The notes under the pieces were generated by a model. The model had not been told where the DNA came from. It made no database searches and worked only from the letters and a program-made list of their open reading frames with translations. Of a DNA stretch of 64,000 nucleotides, positions 1 through 8,571 are shown one piece after another. The translations under genes and the position numbers were made by a program. Numbering within the stretch: position 1 is the stretch's first letter; every line of letters starts with the position of its first letter. The stretch comes from GCA-002728855 sp036340635 (GTDB lineage Bacteria > Bacteroidota > Bacteroidia > Flavobacteriales > Flavobacteriaceae): the NCBI GenBank assembly GCA_036340635.1, contig JAYYYF010000022.1, positions 19,771 to 83,770 of the forward strand. Direction: 5' to 3'.

Positions 1-498
1 TGCTCAATAGGAATAGAGCAATTAAAAAAAATATCAAAATTTGTTTCAGAAAGGCAGGATATAGCAAAGCAATTAAGTGCTGGACTTCAAAATCTAAGGG
101 GCTTGAGAACACCTATTATCAAAGACAATTGCACTCATTCATTTTATATTTACCCCCTGATTTTAGATATAGAAAAAATTAAAGTTAGTAGAGAAAAAAT
201 TATCTCTGCTTTAAAGGCAGAAGGTGTAGAAGGGTTAATAGGAGGATATGCAAATATTCATTTATTACCAATTTTTCAAAAAAAGATAGCTTATGGTTCT
301 CAGGGCTTTCCATGGAGCTCTGAAATTTGTAAAAGAGAGGTTAGTTATGATAAAGGGATATGCCCGATAGCAGAGGATTTACATGACAATACTTTTTTGG
401 GCTATGAAATGTGTTTGCATGATCTTTCTAATAAAGATGTCCAGTTAATTATTGAGGCATTTACAAAAGTTTGGAATAATCTAGATGAACTTAGATAA
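1..498 (+). CDS. DegT/DnrJ/EryC1-family sugar aminotransferase, C-terminal part (5' end outside window)
   Basis: The frame is open from base 1 to the stop at 496-498, so the gene starts before the window; 165 codons are visible. The visible part matches the C-terminal small domain of PLP-dependent sugar-nucleotide aminotransferases: the GFPWSS stretch, then CPIAEDLHD and a final helix ending EAFTKVW. The PLP lysine region is not in the window, so it cannot be told whether this member is an aminotransferase or a dehydratase. It overlaps the next gene by 14 bases, which suggests one operon with the polysaccharide genes that follow. A TTG at 103 is only an internal codon, because the family fold clearly continues upstream of it. 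Confidence 0.8.
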   Translation, partial: CSIGIEQLKKISKFVSERQDIAKQLSAGLQNLRGLRTPIIKDNCTHSFYIYPLILDIEKIKVSREKIISALKAEGVEGLIGGYANIHLLPIFQKKIAYGSQGFPWSSEICKREVSYDKGICPIAEDLHDNTFLGYEMCLHDLSNKDVQLIIEAFTKVWNNLDELR

Positions 499-1516
499 AA
501 AAATCTTTGAAAGTAAAGCGATTTTTGTTTTTTCTGATCCAGCAGGAGCTAATGTTGTATTTTCTTTAATTGATAATTTGATAAGTGCTCAAAAAGTTTA
601 CAAAAAAGATTTTTTGATTTTTACTGACAAACATAATTCTTTTGAAGAAAAGTATAATTCGTTTGTTCAAAGAATTAATTTTTCAGAAAAAAAAGCGTAC
701 AATATTTTCAATTCTTTTAAGCCAAACTATATTTTTTGTGGAACATCAATTAATAATTTTGAACACCAATGGCGCAAATTTTATTTGAATAAAATAAAAG
801 TATATTCATTCATAGATCATTGGACCAATTATTACAAAAGATTTAGTTTTAATAATGAGGTTTGCTTTGGTGACGAAATTTGGGTTCTTGATGATTTAGC
901 TAGAAAAGAAGCAATCAGCGAAGGAATTCCGGAGGGAATTATTAAAATAACGGGCAATCCATATTATGAAAAAGTCAAATTATTTAGCCCGGATATTTCT
1001 AAAAGGGAGTTTTTTAACAAATTAAATTTGAATGAGAAAAAGAAAACAATACTTTTCATTTCTGATGACATAAAATTAAATTTTGGCAAAGACAATTATG
1101 GGAATTGTATCTTGGGATATGATGAATATTCTATTTTGGAAGAAATTTTATTTTGTTTTGAAACCTTGAAAATAAAAGGAAAAATAAAATTTTCTGATTA
1201 TCAGTTAGTAATTAAAATACATCCTCAAGCAGAAGTAAACAAATTCAATCACATTTTACATGATATTATATCTGACAAAATTGAAACCAAAGTGATAAAA
1301 TTTTGTGATTCTCTAATGTTAAATTATTTTTCAGATTATGTTGTTGGTATGTTTTCAAATATGGTGATTGAATCTTATCTGATGCAAAAGAAATTACTTA
1401 GGGTTCAGATAGGGCAAATTGGTCAAGATCTCATTAAAATGAGAATCCTTAAAAACAAAGTTATTGTCAAAAGGCAAGATCTGTATAAAAAAATGAAAAA
1501 TTTTTTATCCAAATAA
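485..1516 (+). CDS. GT-B-like protein of a polysaccharide cluster, function unknown
   Basis: This protein of 343 residues starts at an ATG inside the end of the aminotransferase gene. No signal peptide or membrane segment is visible. The layout suggests two Rossmann-like halves: an N-terminal part with SDPAGANVVFS and a SFIDHW motif near residue 115, then a C-terminal part with VIKIHPQAE and a VGMFSNMVIES loop. An HP motif followed by a loop like this is seen in CDP-glycerol glycerophosphotransferase and polysialyltransferase-like GT-B enzymes. I infer a capsule or O-antigen transferase or a related sugar-processing enzyme; the acceptor and donor are unknown. Its place between an aminotransferase and a methyltransferase in a polysaccharide operon supports that general role only. 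Confidence 0.5.
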   Translation: MNLDKKIFESKAIFVFSDPAGANVVFSLIDNLISAQKVYKKDFLIFTDKHNSFEEKYNSFVQRINFSEKKAYNIFNSFKPNYIFCGTSINNFEHQWRKFYLNKIKVYSFIDHWTNYYKRFSFNNEVCFGDEIWVLDDLARKEAISEGIPEGIIKITGNPYYEKVKLFSPDISKREFFNKLNLNEKKKTILFISDDIKLNFGKDNYGNCILGYDEYSILEEILFCFETLKIKGKIKFSDYQLVIKIHPQAEVNKFNHILHDIISDKIETKVIKFCDSLMLNYFSDYVVGMFSNMVIESYLMQKKLLRVQIGQIGQDLIKMRILKNKVIVKRQDLYKKMKNFLSK

Positions 1517-1520
1517 AGCA

Positions 1521-2306
1521 ATGATTAAAAACGCAATTCACAGAATTCTTAAATTTTTTTCAAAGAAACTTGTTTCAATGGAATCTAACATTCAAGAAGT
1601 AACGAGTTTTATTAAGAATTTAAAGCCAATTAAAGGCAATTTTGAATTAATGAGGATTGGTTCCAAGTTTGATGGAGGATATTTGATTCCTAATGATTTA
1701 GAAGGAATAAAAACATGTTTTTCTCCAGGCACCTCGGACAATTGTTCTTTTGAACTTGATCTAGCAAAAAACTATGATATCAAATCCTATATGTGTGATT
1801 GGTCTGTTGAAAATTCTCCTGTAAATCACAAGAATTTGATTTTCACAAAAAAATATTTAGGGGTTATAAACAATTCTAAATATCAAACAATGGAGACTTG
1901 GATTAAAAGTACTGTGCCGAACAATGATAGTATTTTGCAAATGGACATTGAGGGTTGGGAATACAGTGTTATTTTAAGTACAAAAGAGGAAATATTATCA
2001 AATTTTAGAATATTGATAATAGAATTTCATGATTTAGATATGCTTTTTACTAAAATAGGTTTTAATACAATAAATTCTACATTTGAAAAATTGCTAGAAA
2101 ACTTTATGATTGTTCATATTCATCCAAATAATTGTTGCGGTATATATGAATATAAGGGTATAGAAATTCCCAAGGTAATGGAATTTACTTTTTTAAATAA
2201 AAATAGAATAGGATCTTATAAAAAGGCTGTTGATTTCCCTCATGAATTAGATTCACCGAACACGAAGCTTCCAAATATTGATTTGCCAAAAATCTGGTTT
2301 AAATGA
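1521..2306 (+). CDS. FkbM-family SAM-dependent methyltransferase
   Basis: This 261-residue protein fits the FkbM (Methyltransf_21) family, which O-methylates sugars in surface glycans and natural products. The SAM-binding part is seen as FSPGTSDNCSFE near residue 70, and the family hallmark LQMDIEGWEYSVI lies near residues 137-150. A later IIEFHDLD is also typical. The first 25 residues are basic and amphipathic rather than a cleavable signal. It sits 4 bases after the previous gene and overlaps the following glycosyltransferase by 4 bases (ATGA), so it is co-translated with the cluster. The likely role is methyl-capping of a sugar in the polysaccharide; the substrate is not inferable. Confidence 0.75.
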   Translation: MIKNAIHRILKFFSKKLVSMESNIQEVTSFIKNLKPIKGNFELMRIGSKFDGGYLIPNDLEGIKTCFSPGTSDNCSFELDLAKNYDIKSYMCDWSVENSPVNHKNLIFTKKYLGVINNSKYQTMETWIKSTVPNNDSILQMDIEGWEYSVILSTKEEILSNFRILIIEFHDLDMLFTKIGFNTINSTFEKLLENFMIVHIHPNNCCGIYEYKGIEIPKVMEFTFLNKNRIGSYKKAVDFPHELDSPNTKLPNIDLPKIWFK

Positions 2307-3139
2307 AAAAAACGGCTATTCTTCTTACTACATTTAATAGAAAGACAATAACATTGAAATGCATAGATTCAGTAATAAGAAATTTGGATTATGATAAGGC
2401 CAATTTCGATATTTACATTACTGATTCTAACTCTAGTGATGGTACTATTGATGCAATAAATGAACTCAATTATAACATAAATATTGTTAACATTGGAAAA
2501 GATAAATATTGGGCACAAGGAATGAATTTGGCCTGGGAAATAGCAAGAGCAAAATATGATTATGATTTTTATATTTGGCTTAATGATGACACCATTTTAT
2601 TTAAAAATGCATTAACTATAATTTTTGGTGATTATAAAAAATGTCAAGAAGAATCTATTTTAGTTGGTGTAACAAAAAAACTAAAAGAAATAACCTATGG
2701 GGGTAGAGCAAATAGTATTAAAGATGATCCTTTAGAACCAAGAGGAGAAATTCAAGAAGTTAAATATATTAATGGTAATTTTGTGTTAATCCCGAAAAAG
2801 GTAATTTCAAGAACTGGGTTTTTAAGTAAGTATTATAGTCATTCTTTGGCAGATATAGATTTTGGATTGAGATGTCTGAAGAAAGGGGTTGGGGTATATA
2901 TAACATCTGATTTTATTGGTGAGTGTGAACCAAATGAAAAAAAGATTTTGGAGAAAGGAGAAAATATTTTAACAAGGTTTAATAGAATAAATTCTATTAA
3001 AAACTTACCTTTTAGAGAGTATTTTTATTTTAATTTAATACATTTTGGAATATTTAAATCAATAAAATTTACAATTGGCTACATTATATTGATATTCTTT
3101 CCAAGAATATACAAACTATATAAAGTAAAATATGGATAA
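2303..3139 (+). CDS. GT2-family glycosyltransferase
   Basis: This 278-residue protein has the GT-A fold order of family GT2. It starts with AILLTTFNR, continues with the nucleotide-contacting SNSSDGTIDAI near residues 42-53, and has WLNDDT with the metal-binding acidic pair at residues 95-96. A later ADIDFGLRC resembles the acceptor-side ED/D motif region of rhamnosyl-type transferases. The C-terminal 40 residues are hydrophobic and basic and could attach the enzyme to the inner membrane. It overlaps the FkbM gene by 4 bases and gmd by 8 bases. The sugar it transfers is unknown; rhamnose or a GDP-derived deoxysugar is a reasonable guess from the neighbours. Confidence 0.8.
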   Translation: MKKTAILLTTFNRKTITLKCIDSVIRNLDYDKANFDIYITDSNSSDGTIDAINELNYNINIVNIGKDKYWAQGMNLAWEIARAKYDYDFYIWLNDDTILFKNALTIIFGDYKKCQEESILVGVTKKLKEITYGGRANSIKDDPLEPRGEIQEVKYINGNFVLIPKKVISRTGFLSKYYSHSLADIDFGLRCLKKGVGVYITSDFIGECEPNEKKILEKGENILTRFNRINSIKNLPFREYFYFNLIHFGIFKSIKFTIGYIILIFFPRIYKLYKVKYG

Positions 3140-4253
3140 AATTGCTTTAATTACTGGAATAACAGGTCAGGATGGGTCTTATTTAGCAGAATTTTTGTTG
3201 GGCAAGGGATATATTGTTCATGGGCTTAAAAGACGAGCTTCTCTTTTTAACACAGATAGAATAGACCATCTATATCAGGATCCTCATTCTAAAAACAGAA
3301 AATTTATACTTCATTATGGAGATATGACTGATTCAACAAACTTAATTCGTTTAATAAAAGAAATCAATCCTCACGAAATATATAATCTTGCAGCAATGAG
3401 TCATGTTGCAGTTTCATTTGAGATGCCAGAATATACTGCTAACGCTGATGCATTAGGTACATTGAGACTTCTTGAGGCAATACGTTTTTTAAAACTTGAA
3501 AATAAAATTAAAATTTATCAAGCCTCTACATCTGAATTATATGGTAAAGTTCAACAAACTCCTCAATCAGAAACAACTCCTTTTTATCCAAGAAGCCCAT
3601 ATGCTGTCGCAAAAATGTATGCTTATTGGATAACTGTAAATTATAGGGAGGCATATAATATTTTTGCATGTAATGGAATATTGTTTAATCATGAATCACC
3701 TGTTCGAGGAGAAACTTTTGTCACTAGGAAAATAACCAGAGCTACATCTCGAATTGTTCTTGGGATGCAGGATAAATTGTATCTGGGTAATCTTGATGCT
3801 AAAAGAGATTGGGGACACGCAAAAGATTATGTTAGAGTAATGTGGATGATTTTGCAAGCCAAAGATTCTGAAGACTGGGTAATTGCGACAGGGAAAACAA
3901 CTTCAGTAAGAGATTTTGTAAAGATGAGTTTTGATTTTGTTGGGATTAAGCTAAAATTTGAGGGCACCGGATTAAATGAAAAGGGATATGTGACTTTTTG
4001 TTCCAACCCGAAGTATCAATTACCTATTGGCAAGGAAGTTGTATCAGTTGATGAAAAGTATTTTAGACCAACTGAAGTTGATTTATTGGTTGGAGACTCA
4101 TCTAAGGCAAATTCAAAATTAGGATGGAAACCAAAATATAATCTTAAAAATTTAGTTGATGAAATGATGGATTCAGATTTGAAATTAATGTTAAAAGAGA
4201 AACATCTAAGTGAAAAAGGATTCAACACATCAAATTATCAAAACGAGCTTTAA
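3132..4253 (+). CDS. gmd: GDP-mannose 4,6-dehydratase
   Basis: This extended SDR enzyme of 373 residues, the usual length, converts GDP-D-mannose to GDP-4-keto-6-deoxy-D-mannose in the cytoplasm. The N-terminal NADP-binding motif GITGQDG is at residues 9-15, followed by the Gmd signature GLKRRASLFNTDRIDH. The catalytic set is present: STSE at 132-135 and Y157-x3-K161 in SPYAVAK. LFNHESPVRGETFVTRKI is also diagnostic. The product is the shared precursor of GDP-fucose, GDP-colitose and GDP-perosamine, and candidates for all three routes follow within 5.5 kb. The start overlaps the preceding glycosyltransferase by 8 bases. Confidence 0.95.
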   Translation: MDKIALITGITGQDGSYLAEFLLGKGYIVHGLKRRASLFNTDRIDHLYQDPHSKNRKFILHYGDMTDSTNLIRLIKEINPHEIYNLAAMSHVAVSFEMPEYTANADALGTLRLLEAIRFLKLENKIKIYQASTSELYGKVQQTPQSETTPFYPRSPYAVAKMYAYWITVNYREAYNIFACNGILFNHESPVRGETFVTRKITRATSRIVLGMQDKLYLGNLDAKRDWGHAKDYVRVMWMILQAKDSEDWVIATGKTTSVRDFVKMSFDFVGIKLKFEGTGLNEKGYVTFCSNPKYQLPIGKEVVSVDEKYFRPTEVDLLVGDSSKANSKLGWKPKYNLKNLVDEMMDSDLKLMLKEKHLSEKGFNTSNYQNEL

Positions 4254-4254
4254 T

Positions 4255-5190
4255 TTGAAGCAAAATTCAAAAATATATATCGCAGGCCATCAAGGAATGG
4301 TTGGCTCAGCATGTTTAAGATTGCTTAAGGGGGAAGGATATAATCAACTTATATATAAAACTAAAAAAGAATTAGATCTTACCAAACAAGATGATGTAGC
4401 AGATTTTTTTAAAAACGAAACCCCTAAAGCAGTAATTGCAGCTGCAGCTAAAGTTGGGGGAATATGGGCCAACAATGAATATCCATATGATTTTCTAATG
4501 AGCAATATGTTAATTCAAAATAATCTTATAAAAGCTGCACTTGAAAATAATGTTGAAAAATTTATTTTTTTAGGGAGCTCATGCATATATCCAAGAATGG
4601 CAAATCAACCAATCAAAGAAGAATATTTATTGGAAGGACAATTGGAGAAATCCAATCAATGGTATGCCATTGCCAAAATTTCTGGTGTTAAGTTAATTGA
4701 ATCTATAAGAAGAGTATACAAAAAGGATTATGTTTCGCTTATGCCGACAAACATGTATGGTCCAAATGATAATTATGATTTGGAAAAATCACATGTTTTA
4801 CCTGCATTAATAAGAAAATTTCATGAAGCCAAAGTTAAAGGGGACTTACCTGTTGTTCTTTGGGGGTCGGGCGAGCCTTTAAGGGAATTTTTGCACGTCG
4901 ATGATTTAGCCAACGCAATTTTCTTTTTGTTAAAATCTAAGACGCATAACAATATTTATAATGTTGGCTCTGGTGAAGAAATATCGATTAAAAATCTTTC
5001 TCTTATGATTCAGAAAATTGTTGGCCATAAAGGACCGATAGTTTGGGATGCTAGTAAGCCTGACGGAACACCAAGAAAGCTTTTGAATTCTTCAAGATTA
5101 AACTCTCTTGGATGGAAACATGGAATTAACCTTCAAGATGGAATAAAAAAAACTTACTCAGAGTTGGGGGAAAAAAACTTTCGCTTTTGA
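4255..5190 (+). CDS. fcl: GDP-L-fucose synthase family epimerase/reductase (Fcl, or ColC-like)
   Basis: With the TTG start at 4255, one base after the gmd stop, the protein has 311 residues and begins just before the conserved KIYIAGHQGMVGSA. A GTG at 4210 would add 15 unsupported residues and overlap gmd by 44 bases, so I prefer the TTG. The dinucleotide motif is at 11-17 and the catalytic residues are in place: the Cys of GSSCIYP (C110), Y137-x3-K141 and H180. The family performs C3/C5 epimerization and C4 reduction of GDP-4-keto-6-deoxymannose to GDP-L-fucose. ColC enzymes of the colitose pathway are close relatives. Because a ColD-like gene is nearby, the product could be GDP-L-colitose instead; sequence reading cannot settle it. 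Confidence 0.88.
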   Translation: MKQNSKIYIAGHQGMVGSACLRLLKGEGYNQLIYKTKKELDLTKQDDVADFFKNETPKAVIAAAAKVGGIWANNEYPYDFLMSNMLIQNNLIKAALENNVEKFIFLGSSCIYPRMANQPIKEEYLLEGQLEKSNQWYAIAKISGVKLIESIRRVYKKDYVSLMPTNMYGPNDNYDLEKSHVLPALIRKFHEAKVKGDLPVVLWGSGEPLREFLHVDDLANAIFFLLKSKTHNNIYNVGSGEEISIKNLSLMIQKIVGHKGPIVWDASKPDGTPRKLLNSSRLNSLGWKHGINLQDGIKKTYSELGEKNFRF

Positions 5191-6311
5191 TGGAGGTAAT
5201 CTATTTTACTAATGTTTTTTCTCATTATCGATATGGTATTTGGGAAATGTTTCTGGAAAACAAAAAAGTAAATTTTAAAATATACTATTCAAAGAAAGAG
5301 TTGAATGGAATTCAACAAGCATCATTAAAAAAATTTGAGTCTCCCCAGCTCAATAAGTTGGGACAGATCAAAAACATATCTCTTTTTGGAACAGTTATAT
5401 GGCAATTGGGTGTAATAACAAAAGTGATTAGGTCTAGATCCGAAGTTTTTATTTTTTTAGGAGAGATGAACATTTTTTCTACCTGGATTTCAGCAATAAT
5501 TGCAAGAATTAGAGGTAAAAATGTCATTTTTTGGGGACATGGACTTTATGGAAATGAAAATTTCATAAAAGGTTTTTTCAGGACAACCTTTTTAAAGTTA
5601 GCAGGCCATCATTTTTTATATGGAGAACATGCTAAAAAACTGATGATCAAAAAAGGGATTAATGAAAATAAAATACAAGTCATATATAATTCTCTAGATC
5701 ATGATAAATTAACCGATATCTATAGAAATAGTCATAATAAAAAAGTTAATTTGTTTAATGTTTTGAAATCATCTAATTATGTAATTTTTTCTGGGAGATT
5801 AACTAAGATTAAAAATTTATCTCTTTTGTTTGATGCAATGAATCATTTTCGTAAAAACAATGTTGAGATAAACCTAATTATTGTGGGCGAAGGACCTGAA
5901 AAAAATAATTTAATGAAGGAATATAATAATTTGATAACCTCTAAAATAGTTCATTTTACAGGTGGAATTTATGATGAAAAAAAATTATGTGATTATATAA
6001 GAAATGCTAAATTATTTGTTTCTCCTGGCAACATAGGCTTGGCCGGTATTCACAGTTTGACATATGGGACACCAGTGTGCACTCACAATGACATTAATCA
6101 TCAAATGCCAGAAGCTGAAATATTAAACAAAAAAAATAGTGTTCTGTTTAAAAGAAACGATTTAGAGTCTTTAATCGAAGCAATAGAAAGAGGGATACTA
6201 TTAAAAAATAAAAAAGGATTTACAGATCAATGTATTAAATCAGTCTCAGAGAAATATACTCCTAAAGGGCAAAACAGAATTATTACTAGTTATTTAGTTT
6301 CTTTGAAATGA
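5190..6311 (+). CDS. GT4-type glycosyltransferase with atypical donor site
   Basis: The ATG at 5190 overlaps the fcl stop as TGATG, so translation is probably coupled; an upstream TTG at 5187 is less likely. The 373-residue protein is GT-B. Its N-terminal half holds IFWGHGLYGNE and its C-terminal half the donor-binding FSGRLTKIKNLSLL and IIVGEGPE. The usual E-x7-E motif of family GT4 is not seen: the equivalent loop reads VSPGNIGLAGIHSLTYGTPV, without the first and second Glu. It may be a divergent member that still works, as the rest of the donor domain is intact. No signal or transmembrane segment is evident. The role is assembly of the polysaccharide repeat unit, linkage unknown. Confidence 0.78.
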   Translation: MEVIYFTNVFSHYRYGIWEMFLENKKVNFKIYYSKKELNGIQQASLKKFESPQLNKLGQIKNISLFGTVIWQLGVITKVIRSRSEVFIFLGEMNIFSTWISAIIARIRGKNVIFWGHGLYGNENFIKGFFRTTFLKLAGHHFLYGEHAKKLMIKKGINENKIQVIYNSLDHDKLTDIYRNSHNKKVNLFNVLKSSNYVIFSGRLTKIKNLSLLFDAMNHFRKNNVEINLIIVGEGPEKNNLMKEYNNLITSKIVHFTGGIYDEKKLCDYIRNAKLFVSPGNIGLAGIHSLTYGTPVCTHNDINHQMPEAEILNKKNSVLFKRNDLESLIEAIERGILLKNKKGFTDQCIKSVSEKYTPKGQNRIITSYLVSLK

Positions 6312-7399
6312 AAGTTGGAATTTTATTTTTAAGTAATCAAAAAATGGGTGGTGTATATCAATATTCTTTATCTTTTATAGATTGTCTATTGAAAAACAAA
6401 AAGGTTAAAGAATTAACTGTTTTCACCAATAAAAATGATTTAACTATAAAAAATGTAAAAGTTGTTTTAATTAAAAATTATTCATTGAAGTTAATTTTTT
6501 CAATATTTTTTGGAGCGATATCAATTTTTCCAAAACTTTTGTTTAAGAAAATTGATTTACTGTTTGCCCCTGCATATTCACCACTATTATTTTTGTCTAA
6601 GAGTCAAATAAACATAACAATTCATGATTTGCAAGAAATATATTATCCGAAAAATTTTAATAAAACAACCTTGTTTTGGAGAAAATTTATGTATCAAAGG
6701 ATTAAAAAAATTGCATCAAATATAATTACTGAATCAAGTTATGTTAAAGAAGACATAGCTAGATATTTAAATTTTAATAAGGAAAAAATTCATGTAATAG
6801 AATCACCCCCATATTTTGACAAATGGAATTTAACTTTAAATAATGAAAGAGAATTTAAGAATTATATTAATCAGAATTTTGAATATATTTTTTTCCCTGC
6901 TCAATTTTGGAAACACAAAAATCATAAAAGAGTTTTAAAAGCCTTTTCCAAATTTTCAAAAGATTTTAAATCAGTTAAGATGATACTAACTGGAAACAAG
7001 AATAGAGAATATAGTTCTATATTAGATCTCATCACTAAATTGAAAATTAGAGACAAGATTATTTTTTTTAATAGAATTCCCCAGAAATTAATGCCATATT
7101 TTTTCAAAAATTCAGTTTTTACTATTGCACCTACTCTCCACGAGAGTATAAGTATTCCAGTTTTTGAGGCCTTTCAATATCAATCACCTGTTTGTGCATC
7201 AAGAATATTGGCAATTAAGGATCAGGTTTCAGACTGTGGTCTATTGTTTAATCCAGAATCTATTGAAGACATTTATAAATGTATGCATAAACTTTACGTT
7301 GACCGGGATCTGAGAGAAAAGCTAAAATTAAAAGGAAAGAAAAGATTAAAATATTTTTCTGTAAGTAGATTTAATAAAAAAATAAACAAAATTTTATGA
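6308..7399 (+). CDS. GT4-family glycosyltransferase
   Basis: This 363-residue GT-B glycosyltransferase starts with an ATGA overlap with the preceding gene. N-terminal features are MGGVYQYS and NITIHDLQEIYYP. The donor domain shows FFPAQFWKHKNH, LTGN and a proper E-x7-E motif in HESISIPVFEAFQ near residue 283. This arrangement resembles mannosyl- and rhamnosyl-transferases of the GT4 family, but the specificity is not inferable. It is followed by an ATGA overlap with the ColD-like gene. The C-terminus ends in a basic tail (KGKKRLKYFS) common in this family. Confidence 0.82.
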   Translation: MKVGILFLSNQKMGGVYQYSLSFIDCLLKNKKVKELTVFTNKNDLTIKNVKVVLIKNYSLKLIFSIFFGAISIFPKLLFKKIDLLFAPAYSPLLFLSKSQINITIHDLQEIYYPKNFNKTTLFWRKFMYQRIKKIASNIITESSYVKEDIARYLNFNKEKIHVIESPPYFDKWNLTLNNEREFKNYINQNFEYIFFPAQFWKHKNHKRVLKAFSKFSKDFKSVKMILTGNKNREYSSILDLITKLKIRDKIIFFNRIPQKLMPYFFKNSVFTIAPTLHESISIPVFEAFQYQSPVCASRILAIKDQVSDCGLLFNPESIEDIYKCMHKLYVDRDLREKLKLKGKKRLKYFSVSRFNKKINKIL

Positions 7400-8571
7400 T
7401 AAGATTAATCAAAAGCACTTTTTATAAAGAGCAAAAGATTAAAGGTGAATTAATCAAATTTATCACCTCTGCTTCTAAGCTAAGTATGGGAAGCGAGTGT
7501 CTTAAATTTGAAGACAATTTTTCAAAATTTCAAGACAGAAGGTTTACTTGTTTTGTAAATAGTGGATCATCTGCAAACTTATTGCTCTTACAATCACTTT
7601 TAAACTTGGGGAAAATAAAAAAGGGAGACACAGTTGCTTTTTCGTCTTTAACCTGGTCAACAAATGTTATGCCAATTATTCAGTTAGGTTTGAAACCTGT
7701 TCCCATTGATGTTAGTATCACTAATTTGAATGTCACATCTGAAAATTTAATTTCTAGTTTTATTGAGAATCCTTTCAAAGTTTTTTTTATCACAAATTTA
7801 CTTGGGTTTTGTGCAGATTTGGATAAAATAAAAGAATTTTGTGATGAAAGAAACATTATGTTACTAGAAGATAATTGTGAATCTTTAGGATCTGAGTTAA
7901 GAAATGAAAAATTAGGAAACTTTGGACTTGCAAGTACTTCATCTTTTTTTGTTGGGCATCACTTATCAACAATTGAAGGGGGTGCAGTTTCTACAAATGA
8001 CCAAGAACTATCAAGGATGTTAAAAATAACTAGAGCTCATGGATGGTCTAGAAATATTTCAAATGAGGAAAGGAATATGTTGGCCAAAAAAAATAAGATA
8101 GATTCATTTTATGATGATTATTCCTTTTATGAATTAGGATTTAATTTTAGGCCAAATGAGATTTCTGGTTTTATAGGGAATCACCAATTATTATATTTAA
8201 GTGAGATTGTAGATTTAAGAGAAAGAAATTTCAAATTATTTTATCAAGCTTCTTGTAAGAATAAAAACCTCATTATATTAGATGTCAAGCATCTTAGTAA
8301 AATTTCAAATTTTGCATTCCCTATGATATTTGAATCTAAATCAGCGTTTATAAAATATAGAGATACTTTTTTAAAAAATAAAGTGGAGATAAGACCTATA
8401 GTTGGTGGTGATATTACTCAGCAACCTTTCTTTAAAAAGACAAATGATAAAAAATATAAAATGAAGAATGCTAATATTATTCATGATAAAGGATTTTATA
8501 TTCCAAACAACCCTGAACTAACAAAAGAAGAAATCGAAACCCTTGCTAACTTAATATCAAGTGATATATGA
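7396..8571 (+). CDS. colD: ColD-like PLP/PMP-dependent GDP-4-keto-6-deoxymannose 3-dehydratase (His replaces catalytic Lys)
   Basis: This 391-residue DegT-fold protein resembles ColD of the colitose pathway more than ordinary aminotransferases. Asp159 in LLEDNCESLG would hold the PLP pyridine nitrogen. In the region where aminotransferases carry the Schiff-base Lys (NKTITTGEGG), this protein has GHHLSTIEGG, placing His188 at the Lys position. That substitution is the hallmark of ColD and RfbH, which use PMP to remove the C3 hydroxyl. RAHGWSRN, FNFRPNEISG and EIRPIVGGD also fit ColD. RfbH is longer and has extra cysteines for an iron-sulfur cluster that I do not see. The gmd product is the ColD substrate. 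The function is inferred from recalled family patterns, not from an alignment search. Confidence 0.78.
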   Translation: MIRLIKSTFYKEQKIKGELIKFITSASKLSMGSECLKFEDNFSKFQDRRFTCFVNSGSSANLLLLQSLLNLGKIKKGDTVAFSSLTWSTNVMPIIQLGLKPVPIDVSITNLNVTSENLISSFIENPFKVFFITNLLGFCADLDKIKEFCDERNIMLLEDNCESLGSELRNEKLGNFGLASTSSFFVGHHLSTIEGGAVSTNDQELSRMLKITRAHGWSRNISNEERNMLAKKNKIDSFYDDYSFYELGFNFRPNEISGFIGNHQLLYLSEIVDLRERNFKLFYQASCKNKNLIILDVKHLSKISNFAFPMIFESKSAFIKYRDTFLKNKVEIRPIVGGDITQQPFFKKTNDKKYKMKNANIIHDKGFYIPNNPELTKEEIETLANLISSDI

